Source of the DNA: Prevotellaceae bacterium
GTDB taxonomy: Bacteria; Bacteroidota; Bacteroidia; Bacteroidales; UBA932
Length of the DNA: 33,541 nucleotides
Assembly: GCA_031270335.1 (NCBI GenBank)
Contig: JAISXV010000103.1
Coordinates: forward strand, 1-33,541
Reading direction: 5' to 3'
The notes under the pieces were generated by a model. It ran no database searches, was not told where the DNA came from, and was given only the letters and a program-made list of their open reading frames with translations. Position numbers and translations under genes: made by a program. This document shows positions 33,540-33,541 of this stretch, one piece after another (within the stretch, counting starts at the first letter, position 1; each line of letters starts with the position of its first letter).

Positions 33540-33541
33540 GT

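Overview
The window looks like a chromosomal segment of a Bacteroidota bacterium, most probably of the order Bacteroidales. Several genes are typical of that phylum: a PorT-type outer-membrane protein, a DUF4296 lipoprotein, a phosphoglycerate dehydrogenase carrying the Bacteroidales 'ATPKKMGA' motif, a bifunctional HisB, and a fused MMPL/acyltransferase/methyltransferase protein. Intergenic regions are AT-rich and repeatedly carry the Bacteroidetes -7 promoter motif TAnnTTTG, often with an upstream TTTG (-33). I found no insertion sequence, phage gene, CRISPR array or rRNA. Most of the window is core genome, with one specialised lipid or pigment-like cassette.

Layout. Positions 1-2094 (+) hold the 3' part of an M16 peptidase gene, a nicotinamidase-like hydrolase, a strong terminator and nadD. 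Positions 2101-9974 (-) read as one transcription unit, serA > rfbD > ketoacyl synthase > O-methyltransferase-like protein > a 1279-residue trifunctional MMPL exporter/acyltransferase/methyltransferase. The last three resemble part of an aryl-polyene or flexirubin pathway. A promoter region, an orphan coding-like fragment and tRNA-Ser(UGA) follow. Positions 10359-16986 (+) form a tight run: elbB, folE, a small unknown protein, a LeuA/citramalate-synthase-family enzyme, two glycosyltransferases, and a fused NAD(P)HX epimerase/dehydratase.

Positions 17028-20677 (-) form an overlapping operon, glnS > mazG > lolA-like > a secreted protein that may be LolB-like. Positions 20933-26898 (+) carry a MoxR-like AAA ATPase, a YihY/BrkB membrane protein, a DUF4296 lipoprotein, a CPBP membrane protease, porT and a KdsB-like cytidylyltransferase. 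A 332-bp AT-rich non-coding region with a perfect 16-bp direct repeat and an inverted repeat precedes dnaA. A secreted GH127-type glycosidase follows, and its 3' end overlaps the convergent histidine operon hisB > hisH > hisA by 70 bp.

How the parts may work together. The most distinctive material is the ketoacyl synthase/methyltransferase/exporter cassette at 2101-8164, and a LolA-type carrier pair about 9 kb away. Aryl-polyene clusters usually contain all of these types in one place. Here they are split and reduced, and no acyl carrier protein, ketoreductase or dehydratase is visible in the window. Everything is read by eye; family assignments rest on motifs and recalled family signatures, not on database searches.
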